A DNA stretch of 64,000 bases, taken from assembly GCF_000312665.1 (NCBI RefSeq), contig NZ_HF536772.1, positions 3,604,688 through 3,668,687 on the forward strand, written 5' to 3'. Numbering within the stretch: the first letter of the stretch is position 1; each line of letters opens with the position of its first letter. Shown in pieces: positions 17,901 through 25,226 of the stretch. A model generated the notes under the pieces. The model had not been told where the DNA came from. It did not search any database and saw nothing but the letters and a program-made list of their open reading frames with translations. Source of the stretch: Rhizobium mesoamericanum STM3625. Lineage in GTDB: Bacteria; Pseudomonadota; Alphaproteobacteria; Rhizobiales; Rhizobiaceae. Made by a program: the position numbers and the translations under genes.

Positions 17901-18094
17901 GCCGGGACGCGGGAGGCGGTAAGGTTCATCACTTTCGGCAGGGCAAAGAGGATGGTTCTGAGAACCTGCCGGTTCATTCTAGGTCTCATGGCTAACATGT
18001 CATGGCGGTCCGCAAGTCTGAATGTTCGACTTGGAGGTCGAGAAAAAGCGACCTGATCGCGACGTCGCGCAAGGCTGGCAGCTTCAAGCTTCAT
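14999..18094 (-). CDS. Molybdopterin oxidoreductase of pyrogallol transhydroxylase/resorcinol hydroxylase type with SCP2-like N-terminal extension
   Basis: A 1031-residue DMSO-reductase-superfamily subunit. Residues from about 175 onward match the family closely: FVYVKDGRILRVTPLEF, SSHHQWGNVGYY with the His corresponding to His144 of the Pelobacter enzyme (here 306), and NPDSWEGWYWG with Asp336-Ser337, the Ser being the molybdenum ligand. Later come VVFWSSDPES, EFVVNQSIWMEGE and DGKNSAVNQVEDHR. There is no N-terminal Cys cluster, as in that family. Residues about 60–160 instead resemble an SCP2 sterol-carrier-like domain (AEVVMSFKDPATALKLLMP). It should transfer or add a hydroxyl on a polyhydroxylated ring using bis-MGD molybdenum. 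Start 18094 has GGAGGAG upstream; later Met codons are possible. No Tat motif is seen, so it is cytoplasmic. Confidence 0.92.
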   Translation of the reverse strand: MKLEAASLARRRDQVAFSRPPSRTFRLADRHDMLAMRPRMNRQVLRTILFALPKVMNLTASRVPAFAERLKQRNLVAWIGLQDGSIGRIVEIRGGRFRSRAGSPAEAEVVMSFKDPATALKLLMPNRDQLEIIHAAKNFKVVTSGPDESVVWFTQTLNFSETAGLSMGTPMADGSIRYTTCTNGGPLFVYVKDGRILRVTPLEFDASDPATWVIEARGRKFSPPRKALVAPHALTMKSLVYSDKRILHPMKRVDFDPNGERNPQNRGKSGYVRISWDEALDIVATEINRQKRVHGPGAIAFPMSSHHQWGNVGYYLSSLMRFANLIGFTRVAANPDSWEGWYWGAMHHFGNSMRVGVPAGYGGVEDCLKEAEMVVFWSSDPESTNGAYAGFEGTARRMWAKELGIEFVHIDPHCNPTAQLFGGRWFPVRPQTDAALAQAIMYVWATEGLYDEDYVATRTTGFDEWEAYLLGETDGVPKTPEWQESETGIPAKDVRALARKWGGRKVYLAVGMTGTGFGGAGRGATGAQWARCMIMMMAMQGWGKPGINFGNLEIGIPHDLHFYFPGYADGGISGDLAFTGNAVNNYQRMPHILTMNPVKQMVPRQQMPDAIIDGEATGYLWDGMAQEAQFAPFTYPMPGYSPIHMIYRYGGSSLSTVTRSGRWVDAYRHESIEFVVNQSIWMEGEAQFADVILPACTSLERWDIGEWANSGGYAHHGVNVVNHRVVTLQHKCIEPLGESKSDYEIFTAILTRLGLGAVFTEGCSELDWVKRVFNSSDLPDHVAWKKFCRKGYYVVPPEKPELRQPVDMRWFAEGRRKDLPEPAPMPSQYAEQFGMGLQTPSGKLEFVPEIFKRHTAGNPDRPAVNRYIPSWEGRNAELAQRYPLQMIATHSRYSFHTGMDGKNSAVNQVEDHRALIAGHRFWLLRVNTADAAARGIRHRDLVKVFNDRGAVICAADISPLVTPGVVKSYEASAEFQLIDVEGETVEIGGCLNTLTPDRSQMRGTSSMAPNSCLVQIEKWQNAEAFKMARTA

Positions 18095-18125
18095 TTGATG
18101 GTTCTCCTCCAAGCCATCTCTCAAT

Positions 18126-18160
18126 ATTGACTATAGTTTCATAATGACCATATAGTCAAT
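18126..18160. promoter_or_regulatory. 35-bp palindromic operator over divergent promoters
   Basis: ATTGACTATA (18126–18135) and TATAGTCAAT (18151–18160) are perfect 10-bp inverted repeats. The dyad extends inward to ATGA, giving 17-bp arms matching at 14 of 17 positions around a single centre base at 18143. Each strand reads TTGACT, 18 bp, TATAGT, resembling a sigma-70 promoter, so one element could drive both the molybdenum enzyme operon (minus) and the FAD monooxygenase (plus). A TetR encoded in the cluster is the likely binder. Confidence 0.72.
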
Positions 18161-18313
18161 TCGAAATTGGGAGAAAAGCTGAAAGGATCGGATATCCGGG
18201 GGATGAGGGCGTCAGCAGGCCAGAAAGGCGACCGTGTCCCTGCAGCCTGAGATCAACGTCAGAGGTTCCGGATTCGGTTCGTTCGGCCATGGCGTCGGAG
18301 GAGGAGCCTAGAA

Positions 18314-20146
18314 ATGAACTCGTTGATCACTGCAAAAACTGATATTCACGTGCCGGTCCTCATCGTGGGCGGTGGCGGGGCAGGCCTAACCTGTTCGATG
18401 CTGCTTTCGCAGCTCGGCATCGAGACGCTCCTTGTCAGCGCGTTGCCCGCGACGTCGTCCCTGCCAAAAGCGCACGTGCTCAATCAGCGCACCATGGAAA
18501 TTCTCGATGACGTAGGCGTCGCCGAGGCGATCTACGCCAAGAGCACGCCAGCCGAAAACATGAAGGCGATGGGCTGGTACGCGGGTTTTGCGGGACCAGA
18601 TCCGGATCTCGGTCGTTTGATCGCGAAGCTTGAGACCTGGGGCTGTGGCTATACCAATCTTAACTGGCTGCAGGCGAGCCCCTGCCGCAGCGCCAATCTT
18701 CCTCAAATTCGCCTCGAGCCGATCATGAAGGCGCGTGCTGATCAGCTCAATCCGGGCAAGGTTCGCTTCCACCACCAACTGACCAGGCTGGAGCAGGACA
18801 GTGACGGTGTCACTGCTTGGATCACGAACCACGACACGGGCGACGAATACTCGGTGCGCGCCTGCTACGTTCTTGGTTGTGACGGCGGCCGCACCATTCC
18901 CCGGCTGGTTGGCATCTCGCATGAAGGGCTTGGTGTGATCGCCCAGACGGCAACGGCGCACGTTTCGGCGGACTTGTCGAAGCTGGCGCAAGATCCGGAC
19001 GTGTTGATCCGTTGGATCTGGTGTCCCGCGATCGGTGAGATGGCCGTGCTGGTGCCAATGGGGCCGGACCATTGGGGTCCCGACAGTGAAGAGTGGGTTT
19101 TTCATGTGACTTACCGGGGCGAAGGCCCGAAGGATCTGACGGACGAGCAGATCGAAAAGAACATGCGCATTGCGCTTGGCATTCCTGACTTGCCAATGAC
19201 CGTTCACAAGGTCACGCGCTGGGCTCTGGAAGGGGTGCTGGCATCGAAGTTCCGGGCCGGGCGCGTGTTCCTGGTCGGTGATGCGGCCCATCGCCATCCG
19301 CCCACTGGTGGCCTAGGTCTGACAAGCGCCATCCAGGATGCGCACAATCTGTGCTGGAAGCTCTCCCTGGTTTTAAGGGGCGAGGCAGGGGAGAGCCTGC
19401 TTGACACCTACGACGCCGAAAGGCGCCCCGTTGATGCGCGCAATATACAGCGTTCGATGGAAAACTCGATGGCGCATATGGAAGCGGGTGCAGCCTTCGG
19501 CCTCAATCCCGGCGCCTCGGCTGAGGAAAACTGGAAACAGTTCCGTCGTATCCTGAGCGACAAGCCGGAAGATGCCGCGCACCGAAGCGCAGCGCTCCGC
19601 GCCATCAGACAATTGAGCATGGAAGCGAATGAATTGAACGTGGAGTACGGCTACCGCTACCATTCGGCGGCAGTTATCTCGGATGGCTCGTCGCTAACCG
19701 AGCCGACCGACGACATCCGCGTCTACCAGCCAAGCACTTATCCGGGCAGCCCCTTGCCTCATGCCTGGCTCGACGATGAGGCGGGGCAGCGGATGGCCAT
19801 GAAGGACCTCGTCAAGCCGGGCCGTTTCCTTCTGATCGCCGGCGAAGAAGGGCAGAGTTGGTGCGCCGCGGTATCGAAGCTTATCGCGGAGAACGACCTG
19901 TTGATCGATGCAGTTCGGATCGGCCATATCGATGGCGATGTGTTTGATCCGCGTCTGGCCTGGGCGCAGTTCCGCGGTATCTCGAAAAAGGGTGCGGTGT
20001 TGGTGAGGCCCGACCGGGTGGTCTGCTGGCGTCATGCCGAAGCCTCCCCGGATCCGATTGCCGCGCTACGCGACGCCCTCGGGTCAGTGCTGGGTCGTAG
20101 CTTTTATCGAACGACGAAGACGCCGGAATTTGCCCCAGCCAAGTGA
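18314..20146 (+). CDS. FAD-dependent phenol monooxygenase (TfdB-like)
   Basis: A 610-residue class A flavoprotein hydroxylase that adds an ortho hydroxyl to a phenol using NAD(P)H and O2. It has the FAD Rossmann motif VPVLIVGGGGAGLTCSMLL near residue 14, the DG motif in CYVLGCDGGRTIPR, and GRVFLVGDAAHRHPPTGGLG near residue 320, which binds FAD. A C-terminal thioredoxin-like domain follows (residues about 440–600), with YGYRYHSAAVISDG like dichlorophenol hydroxylases. GGAGGAGGAG lies upstream of the start. It is divergent from the molybdenum enzyme across a shared operator, so both may respond to the same aromatic inducer. The substrate is inferred only as a phenol or resorcinol type. Confidence 0.91.
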   Translation: MNSLITAKTDIHVPVLIVGGGGAGLTCSMLLSQLGIETLLVSALPATSSLPKAHVLNQRTMEILDDVGVAEAIYAKSTPAENMKAMGWYAGFAGPDPDLGRLIAKLETWGCGYTNLNWLQASPCRSANLPQIRLEPIMKARADQLNPGKVRFHHQLTRLEQDSDGVTAWITNHDTGDEYSVRACYVLGCDGGRTIPRLVGISHEGLGVIAQTATAHVSADLSKLAQDPDVLIRWIWCPAIGEMAVLVPMGPDHWGPDSEEWVFHVTYRGEGPKDLTDEQIEKNMRIALGIPDLPMTVHKVTRWALEGVLASKFRAGRVFLVGDAAHRHPPTGGLGLTSAIQDAHNLCWKLSLVLRGEAGESLLDTYDAERRPVDARNIQRSMENSMAHMEAGAAFGLNPGASAEENWKQFRRILSDKPEDAAHRSAALRAIRQLSMEANELNVEYGYRYHSAAVISDGSSLTEPTDDIRVYQPSTYPGSPLPHAWLDDEAGQRMAMKDLVKPGRFLLIAGEEGQSWCAAVSKLIAENDLLIDAVRIGHIDGDVFDPRLAWAQFRGISKKGAVLVRPDRVVCWRHAEASPDPIAALRDALGSVLGRSFYRTTKTPEFAPAK

Positions 20147-20160
20147 GGAAGGAGGCGGCG

Positions 20161-20565
20161 ATGCCACTCGACATGGTCGGACTAAATCACGCGATCACCT
20201 CCCTCCGCCTTGTCGGGTACACCCGTCGGACGGTAAGCCAGATCGCGCGTCCACGCGCCGCGCGATCCTCTTGCCGGCCGATATCACTGGCGTGGTCGCT
20301 ATCTCAGGGGGCGTCAGGTCCAAACACCCGATCCCTGAGTTCACTCACTGGTGTCTGGTCAACGTGGCCGGAAAGACCGGGTTGCGTCCGCGGACGAAGC
20401 ATTGACGGCACAACCTGCGCCCTTAGGATCTTCAAAGCCTCCCGATTCGACCGGAGACTAGGAGAGAAATGCTGCCGAGGCCGCCTTCCGCCGACCAGAC
20501 CAGCCTGGAGGGCGGGCGAGGTCGACGCACTGCAGAGGAATGGTGATGGCACGAGTGAGCCTTGA
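20161..20565 (+). CDS. Doubtful 134-residue ORF, possibly a truncated gene
   Basis: An ATG at 20161 follows a very good AAGGAGG ribosome site directly after the FAD monooxygenase stop. The first 30 residues (MPLDMVGLNHAITSLRLVGY) look protein-like, but the rest is rich in Arg, Ser and Pro and reads like non-coding GC-rich DNA. It overlaps the start of the next TetR gene by 20 bp. It may be the start of a gene whose remainder has been lost. No family is recognised, and apart from this frame nothing is seen in 20147–20545. Confidence 0.25.
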   Translation: MPLDMVGLNHAITSLRLVGYTRRTVSQIARPRAARSSCRPISLAWSLSQGASGPNTRSLSSLTGVWSTWPERPGCVRGRSIDGTTCALRIFKASRFDRRLGEKCCRGRLPPTRPAWRAGEVDALQRNGDGTSEP

Positions 20566-21223
20566 GCGTCGGGCAGCAATCGGTGAGGCGAAGCGTGCCC
20601 GCACGCGGGCGGCGATCCTTGAAGCCGCGCGCGCCTGCTATGCCAACCCGGACACAGCCGCTGCGACAGTTGAGGCTGTCACCCAGGCTGCAGGGCTGGC
20701 GAAGGGGACTTTTTATCTGCACTTCCGGGACCTTCAGGCTCTGGAGGCGGAACTGGGCGATGCCCTTATCGCGGAATTGAGCGAGCGTTTGGAGCCGGCC
20801 CGCCTGGCGGTCGACAATCCGCTGACCCGCATGGCCACCGCCGTCACCATACTGCTTCGCGACCTGGCTGCCGCGCCAGCGCAGGCGCGTCTCGCCGCCC
20901 GCGCGGCCGTCATGCTGCCGGACGTCGCCAAGGCGGTGCAGGCTCGGCTGCGGGGCGATCTCGCAGAAGCCCAGGCCGCCGGCCTGCTGGCCGTCGGGTC
21001 CGTCGATCTCGCGGTCCGTATCGTTGTCGCGCTTGTCGAGCAGGCTTCTTCTCTTTTCAGCACGAGCAGGATTGACGTGACGGCGATCCCAGACATTGTA
21101 CGCGCTGTCCTGCGTGCGATGGGATGCCCGCCGGGCGACGCGGCGAAGCGGACAGACGAGGCTGCACGCAACGCCGACGCCTTTGCCCAACGAACGTCCG
21201 CAGCCACAGGCGCAATTACGTGA
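20546..21223 (+). CDS. TetR-family transcriptional regulator
   Basis: A 225-residue regulator with an N-terminal DNA-binding domain: RTRAAILEAARACYANPDTA, then VEAVTQAAGLAKGTFYLHF as the helix-turn-helix (residues about 20–70). The ligand domain is very Ala-rich. Start at 20546 is chosen over 20540 because GAGGA sits 6 nt upstream of it. The gene is about 0.4 kb downstream of the FAD monooxygenase on the same strand and could be a second local regulator of the aromatic cluster. No obvious palindrome was noticed immediately upstream. The last 35 residues appear disordered. Confidence 0.87.
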   Translation: MARVSLERRAAIGEAKRARTRAAILEAARACYANPDTAAATVEAVTQAAGLAKGTFYLHFRDLQALEAELGDALIAELSERLEPARLAVDNPLTRMATAVTILLRDLAAAPAQARLAARAAVMLPDVAKAVQARLRGDLAEAQAAGLLAVGSVDLAVRIVVALVEQASSLFSTSRIDVTAIPDIVRAVLRAMGCPPGDAAKRTDEAARNADAFAQRTSAATGAIT

Positions 21224-21465
21224 GGGCCATGCCGATACTGTCCTCATCCAACGCGCCACCCGCGAATTCGGCACGTTGCTGATTGGCGAGTTCAGGGAGG
21301 TGGCGGGGCCGTGGTCCAACAATTCCGCCGTGAATCTGCCTGCTGAAGAAACCGCTGCACTGACGGCGAAGGCGGCAATTGCAAGGGCGTCGCTGACGTA
21401 GAAGCTCAGAGAGCGGCTCTCATGGTGTGGGGCTTAAGGCGCCGGGTGATCGCGGCCAAGTAGTA

Positions 21466-22149
21466 CTACCCCGCCAGCGGAGGACCAACCCAAACGCCTT
21501 CCGGCACCGCAGGGATGCTGCTCACCAGCCCGTCAAGCATTCCCTGCAGGACGTTCTCAGTCATATCCTCCAGCTTGTCGCTGGGGCCAACGAGGCGGTC
21601 CACCAGCAGCAATGTGAGACCGTGCATCTGAGACCAAAAAACGAGAATCGCCCCATCGATCATGCGGGTGTTGGAGATCGGGCGTCCAAGGGCGCCGCAG
21701 GTAATCGCATCGACGATCAAGGCTTTCATGTTGTGGGCCGCAGTCCTTTCGATTATGGGACGTCCGTCGTCCTCACCGCCCAAGTATCCGCCAAACATCA
21801 ATCTATAGAGGGCCGGATTGTTGATCCCGCCGCCGACGTATGCACGGGCCATGGCCGCCAGCCTCGCGCGCGGGCCGTCAAGCTCCTTCGTCGCTTCAGC
21901 CATGCGCATCGCCAGAAGTTCGAACCCCACCGCCGAGACGGCCGCGAGCAGGTCGCGCTTGTCGGCGAAGTGTTTGTAGGGGGCGTTGTGGCTGACGCCC
22001 GCCCGGCGGGCAAGCTCACGCAGCGAAAACTCCGTGCTTTGAGACTCGCTAAGGACTTCGAGTGCCGCCTCCACGATCGCCCTGTAAAGGTCGCCGTGGT
22101 GGTAAGGCCGGTTGTCTTTGGTGTCGATTAATTCGGTCATGTCCGTCAC
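21466..22149 (-). CDS. TetR-family regulator with WHG-type ligand domain
   Basis: A 227-residue repressor. PYHHGDLYRAIVEAALEVL and FSLRELARRAGVSHNAPYKHF are typical of TetR proteins with the WHG C-terminal domain, and the helix-turn-helix falls at residues about 40–62. The start may be GTG 22149 (GAGGG 4–5 nt upstream) or ATG 22140; both keep the whole domain. It is divergent from the patatin operon, and the 144-bp intergenic region holds three ATGTTGAC half-sites that also appear upstream of the RND efflux operon. It is therefore the best candidate for controlling both. The last residues (VPEGVWVGPPLAG) are Pro-rich. Function is inferred from layout. Confidence 0.9.
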   Translation of the reverse strand: MTDMTELIDTKDNRPYHHGDLYRAIVEAALEVLSESQSTEFSLRELARRAGVSHNAPYKHFADKRDLLAAVSAVGFELLAMRMAEATKELDGPRARLAAMARAYVGGGINNPALYRLMFGGYLGGEDDGRPIIERTAAHNMKALIVDAITCGALGRPISNTRMIDGAILVFWSQMHGLTLLLVDRLVGPSDKLEDMTENVLQGMLDGLVSSIPAVPEGVWVGPPLAG

Positions 22150-22170
22150 TTAGCCCTCAAAGTTGCTTAT

Positions 22171-22237
22171 GTCAACATTTTGCGCCCGGAGATGTTGACA
22201 TTGCCCACTCTTGTCTTTAAGTGGGCGGCGTCAACAT
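22171..22237. promoter_or_regulatory. Operator cluster with ATGTTGAC half-sites and divergent promoters
   Basis: Half-sites are GTCAACAT at 22171–22178, ATGTTGAC at 22192–22199 and GTCAACAT at 22230–22237. The last two flank a longer dyad, ATGTTGACATTGCCCACT versus AGTGGGCGGCGTCAACAT. TTGACA at 22195–22200 resembles a -35 box reading toward the patatin gene, and the mirror TTGACG reads toward the TetR gene. A 46-bp relative with 38 identical positions lies at 30719–30764. Confidence 0.75.
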
Positions 22238-22293
22238 TGGCTTGTAGCCCTGCTCGCCCTCAGCGGCAAACCCCGTAACAGAGGTTAAACTTC

Positions 22294-23472
22294 ATGGACT
22301 TCCACCCCTCCGTCGGACATGAGACGCATCGTACAAAGGAGCGTCCTCCGTTCGAGCGTATCGCGCTGTTATTGCAAGGCGGGGGGGCGCTGGGTTCCTA
22401 CCAGGCCGGCGTCTATCAAGCCTTGGCCGAAGCCGGACTGCATCCGGACTGGGTCGCCGGCATCTCGATCGGTGGCATCAACAGCGCCCTGATCGCCGGC
22501 AATCCGCCCGAAAAGCGAGTGGAGGCGCTCCGAAACTTCTGGGAGACGGTAACAGCCCCGGCTCAAGGGCTTGCCACTCTGTTTTCAGCAATGCTTGGCA
22601 TGATGGGATTCAAGGGTGACGTCGAGCGCGGCCTGCTCAATCAGGCACACGCCTTTGCAACCTTGATGGACGGCGCGGCGGGCTTCTTCACGCCCCGTCC
22701 GGTGCCGCCTTTCTTTTCATCCTCGGGGAGCATCGAAGCAGAGAGCTTCTATGACGTCGCACCGCTCAAGGCGACGCTCGAGCGGCTGGTGGATTTCGAC
22801 CGAATCAACTCGGGCGCCATGCGGTTTAGCGTCGGCGCGGTTAACGTGCGAACCGGCAACTTCGAATATTTCGACACCACGACCCACACCATCCGCCCCG
22901 AACACGTCATGGCGAGCGGCTCCCTGCCGCCAGGCTTCCCGGCGACGAGGATCGATGGCGAATGTTACTGGGACGGCGGCCTCATATCGAACACGCCACT
23001 GCAATGGGTCCTCGACAGCACGCCGCGCGAGGACACGTTGGCCTTTCAGGTCGACCTATGGAGCGCGCGGGGCGAGTTCCCGCGTGACCTCCTCGGTATC
23101 GAGCTACGTCAGAAGGATATCCGCTTCTCAAGCCGCACACGCAGTGCGACCGACCAGTTCAAGTCGCAGCAGCGGCTGCGCCGCGCACTCGGCCATCTCG
23201 TGGAACTCGTCCCCCAAGACGCTCTGATGCAAGCCGATCCCGAGATCAAGCTTCTTCTCGAGCAGGCGGACGAGAAGGTCTACAACATCGTCCAACTCGT
23301 GTACCGCGCGAAGAACTACGAAGCCAGCTCCAAGGACTACGAGTTTTCGCGCCTGACCATGGAGGAGCATTGGGCCTCCGGCTACAACGACGCCCGCCGT
23401 ACACTGCGCCACCCCGAGGTGCTGCAGCGGCCTGCCACGCCTGACGGCGTGGCCATTTTCGACTTCGACTGA
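22294..23472 (+). CDS. Patatin-like phospholipase with DUF3734 C-terminal domain
   Basis: A 392-residue lipid acyl hydrolase. It has the oxyanion loop QGGGALGSYQAG at about 28–39, the nucleophile elbow GISIGG with Ser58, and the catalytic Asp in WDGGL (Asp227), completing the Ser/Asp dyad. Residues beyond 290 form the extension seen in bacterial patatins labelled DUF3734. AGAGG precedes the start. Acetoacetate decarboxylase follows after 27 bp and 3-hydroxybutyrate dehydrogenase after that. Together they suggest turnover of membrane lipid or polyhydroxybutyrate-derived C4 units, possibly under solvent or membrane stress, since the operator motif is shared with an efflux operon. It has no signal peptide and is probably cytoplasmic or peripheral. 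Confidence 0.92.
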   Translation: MDFHPSVGHETHRTKERPPFERIALLLQGGGALGSYQAGVYQALAEAGLHPDWVAGISIGGINSALIAGNPPEKRVEALRNFWETVTAPAQGLATLFSAMLGMMGFKGDVERGLLNQAHAFATLMDGAAGFFTPRPVPPFFSSSGSIEAESFYDVAPLKATLERLVDFDRINSGAMRFSVGAVNVRTGNFEYFDTTTHTIRPEHVMASGSLPPGFPATRIDGECYWDGGLISNTPLQWVLDSTPREDTLAFQVDLWSARGEFPRDLLGIELRQKDIRFSSRTRSATDQFKSQQRLRRALGHLVELVPQDALMQADPEIKLLLEQADEKVYNIVQLVYRAKNYEASSKDYEFSRLTMEEHWASGYNDARRTLRHPEVLQRPATPDGVAIFDFD

Positions 23473-23499
23473 CAACTCACCAGAAAGAAGAGCACGACC

Positions 23500-24258
23500 A
23501 TGAAGATCGCCGCAGTCCGCGAGAACGCCTTCGCGATGCCGCTCAACAATCCGGCCTATCCCAGGCCGCCCTACAAGTTCTACAACCGGGAGTTCGTCGT
23601 CATCAACTACCGCACCGATCCGGAGGCTCTCCGCGCCGTCGTGCCGGAGCCGCTGGAAGTGATCGGCGATACCGTGGCCTATGAATTCATCCGCATGCCG
23701 GATTCAACCGGGTTCGGCGACTATACCGAGACCGGCCAGGTGATTCCGGTGCGCTTCACCACGCCGTCGGGCATTGTGCAGGAAGGCAGCTACGTGCATG
23801 CCATGTATTTGGATGACAACTCGCCGATCGCCGGGGGCCGCGAGATCTGGGGCTTTCCGAAGAAGTTGGCAACGCCGAAGCTCACGCACGAGCAGGAGAC
23901 GCTGGTCGGGACGCTCCACTACGGCTCGGTTTTATGCGTGACGGCGACCATGGGATACAAGCACCGCGAGCTCCCCCACGAGCCGCTGGCCAAGGCGATG
24001 GCGAAGCCCGCCTTCATGCTGAAGATCATCCCACATGTCGACGGTTCGCCCCGGATTTGCGAACTCGTGCGCTACCACCTCGAGGACGTGACGCTGAAGG
24101 GCGCATGGGCCGGTCCCGCCGCCCTGCAGCTGTTCGAGCATGCGATGTGCGACGTCGCGCGGCTACCGGTACGGGAGGTCACCTCGGCCAGCCACTACAT
24201 CGCCGACCTGACGCTTGGGCTTGGCGAGGTCGTGTTTGACTATCTCCAACACGATTGA
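23500..24258 (+). CDS. adc: Acetoacetate decarboxylase
   Basis: A 252-residue enzyme that decarboxylates acetoacetate to acetone and CO2 through a lysine Schiff base. The segment [17 protein letters not shown] contains the adjacent lysines at 121–122, matching the Lys-Lys pair of Clostridium Adc. A conserved Arg lies in EFIRMPDS, and [20 protein letters not shown] fits the beta-cone core. The length fits the family. It sits between the patatin and 3-hydroxybutyrate dehydrogenase genes, with short gaps and the same strand, and so is probably in one operon. It would act on the acetoacetate that the neighbouring dehydrogenase makes or consumes. The alternative of a related acetoacetate decarboxylase-like aldolase/dehydratase is less likely given the Lys pair. 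Confidence 0.9.
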   Translation: MKIAAVRENAFAMPLNNPAYPRPPYKFYNREFVVINYRTDPEALRAVVPEPLEVIGDTVAYEFIRMPDSTGFGDYTETGQVIPVRFTTPSGIVQEGSYVHAMYLDDNSPIAGGREIWGFPKKLATPKLTHEQETLVGTLHYGSVLCVTATMGYKHRELPHEPLAKAMAKPAFMLKIIPHVDGSPRICELVRYHLEDVTLKGAWAGPAALQLFEHAMCDVARLPVREVTSASHYIADLTLGLGEVVFDYLQHD

Positions 24259-24286
24259 ATTTTCTTGGAACTGAAAGGAACTACCC

Positions 24287-25069
24287 ATGTCTCGATTTGA
24301 TGGAAGAGTGGCGATTGTCACCGGTGCCGCGAGCGGCATCGGCAAGGAGATCGCGCTCCGCTTCGCAGCCGAAGGTGGCATTCCCGTGATCGCCGACCTT
24401 AATCTAGACGCTGCGACAGCAACGGCTTCAGAGATCAAGAGCAAGGGCGGCGACGCGTTCGCCGTGGCGATGAACGTCGCTGACGAGGAAATGGTGGAAA
24501 AGGTGGTTGGCGAGGTCATCGCAAAGTTCGGCAAGATCGATGTGCTGGTCAGCAACGCCGGCATTCAGATCGTCAAGCCACTGGTCGACTTTCCGTTCGC
24601 CGACTGGCGAAAGCTGCTGTCGATCCATCTCGACGGCGCTTTCCTGACCACTCGCGCCTGTCTCAGGCACATGTACGCCGCCAACTACGGGCGGGTGATC
24701 TACATGGGCTCCGTGCACTCCAAGGAAGCCTCGAAGCTTAAGGCGCCCTATGTCACCGCAAAGCACGGACTGATCGGTCTGGCCAAGGTGGTGGCGAAGG
24801 AAGGGGCCGAGCACAACGTCACAGCCAACGTGGTCTGCCCGGGCTTTGTGCGTACGCCGCTCGTCGACAAGCAGATCCCAGAGCAGGCTCGGGAGCTCGG
24901 CCTAAGCGAGGAGCAGGTGGTCAAGACAGTGATGCTCAAGGACACGGTCGACGGCGAGTTCACCAGCGCCGACGACGTGGCGGACGCCGTTCTCTATTTC
25001 GCGGCCGCCAGATCAAATGGCATGACGGGCCAGTCGTTGGTCGTGAGCCACGGCTGGTTCATGGAGTAG
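24287..25069 (+). CDS. bdhA: 3-hydroxybutyrate dehydrogenase (SDR family)
   Basis: A 260-residue short-chain dehydrogenase that interconverts 3-hydroxybutyrate and acetoacetate with NAD(H). It has the nucleotide-binding TGAASGIGK (12–20), NAG at 90–92, the catalytic Ser142 in GSVHS, and Tyr155/Lys159 in YVTAKHG. The length, and the segment VCPGFVRTPLVDKQIPEQAR ahead of ELGLSEEQ, are typical of bacterial D-3-hydroxybutyrate dehydrogenases. AAGGAA precedes the start. It is the last gene of the patatin–adc–bdhA unit and would supply acetoacetate to the decarboxylase. Other SDR specificities cannot be fully excluded, but the neighbour gene makes this call strong. Confidence 0.9.
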   Translation: MSRFDGRVAIVTGAASGIGKEIALRFAAEGGIPVIADLNLDAATATASEIKSKGGDAFAVAMNVADEEMVEKVVGEVIAKFGKIDVLVSNAGIQIVKPLVDFPFADWRKLLSIHLDGAFLTTRACLRHMYAANYGRVIYMGSVHSKEASKLKAPYVTAKHGLIGLAKVVAKEGAEHNVTANVVCPGFVRTPLVDKQIPEQARELGLSEEQVVKTVMLKDTVDGEFTSADDVADAVLYFAAARSNGMTGQSLVVSHGWFME

Positions 25070-25175
25070 GGTCGAGCAGGGACATACCGTCCGCGCACCG
25101 GTGGCTGGCCGGACGACGGCGGGCCCTCGGTGACCCGACCTGGCGGCGTGCCGGGGGCGATTTCGGCGCGTCCAC

Positions 25176-25214
25176 GCCACGTGGCCGCGTCCGGCGCGAT
25201 AACCGGTTTTTTTT
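25176..25214 (+). terminator. Possible terminator after bdhA
   Basis: A palindrome GCCACGTGGC (25176–25185) and a short CCGG–8 nt–CCGG stem are followed directly by eight Ts (25207–25214). The stem next to the T run is only 4 bp, so this is weak. The AAGGAG of the next gene follows at once. Confidence 0.33.
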
Positions 25215-25226
25215 AAGGAGAGGCTT

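Noticed and set aside
15905..17995. Long plus-strand open frame (about 700 codons) opposite the molybdenum subunit
   Set aside because: It mirrors a well-conserved minus-strand gene, has no recognisable family and no ribosome site, and its residues follow the pattern expected from the complement of GC-rich codons.
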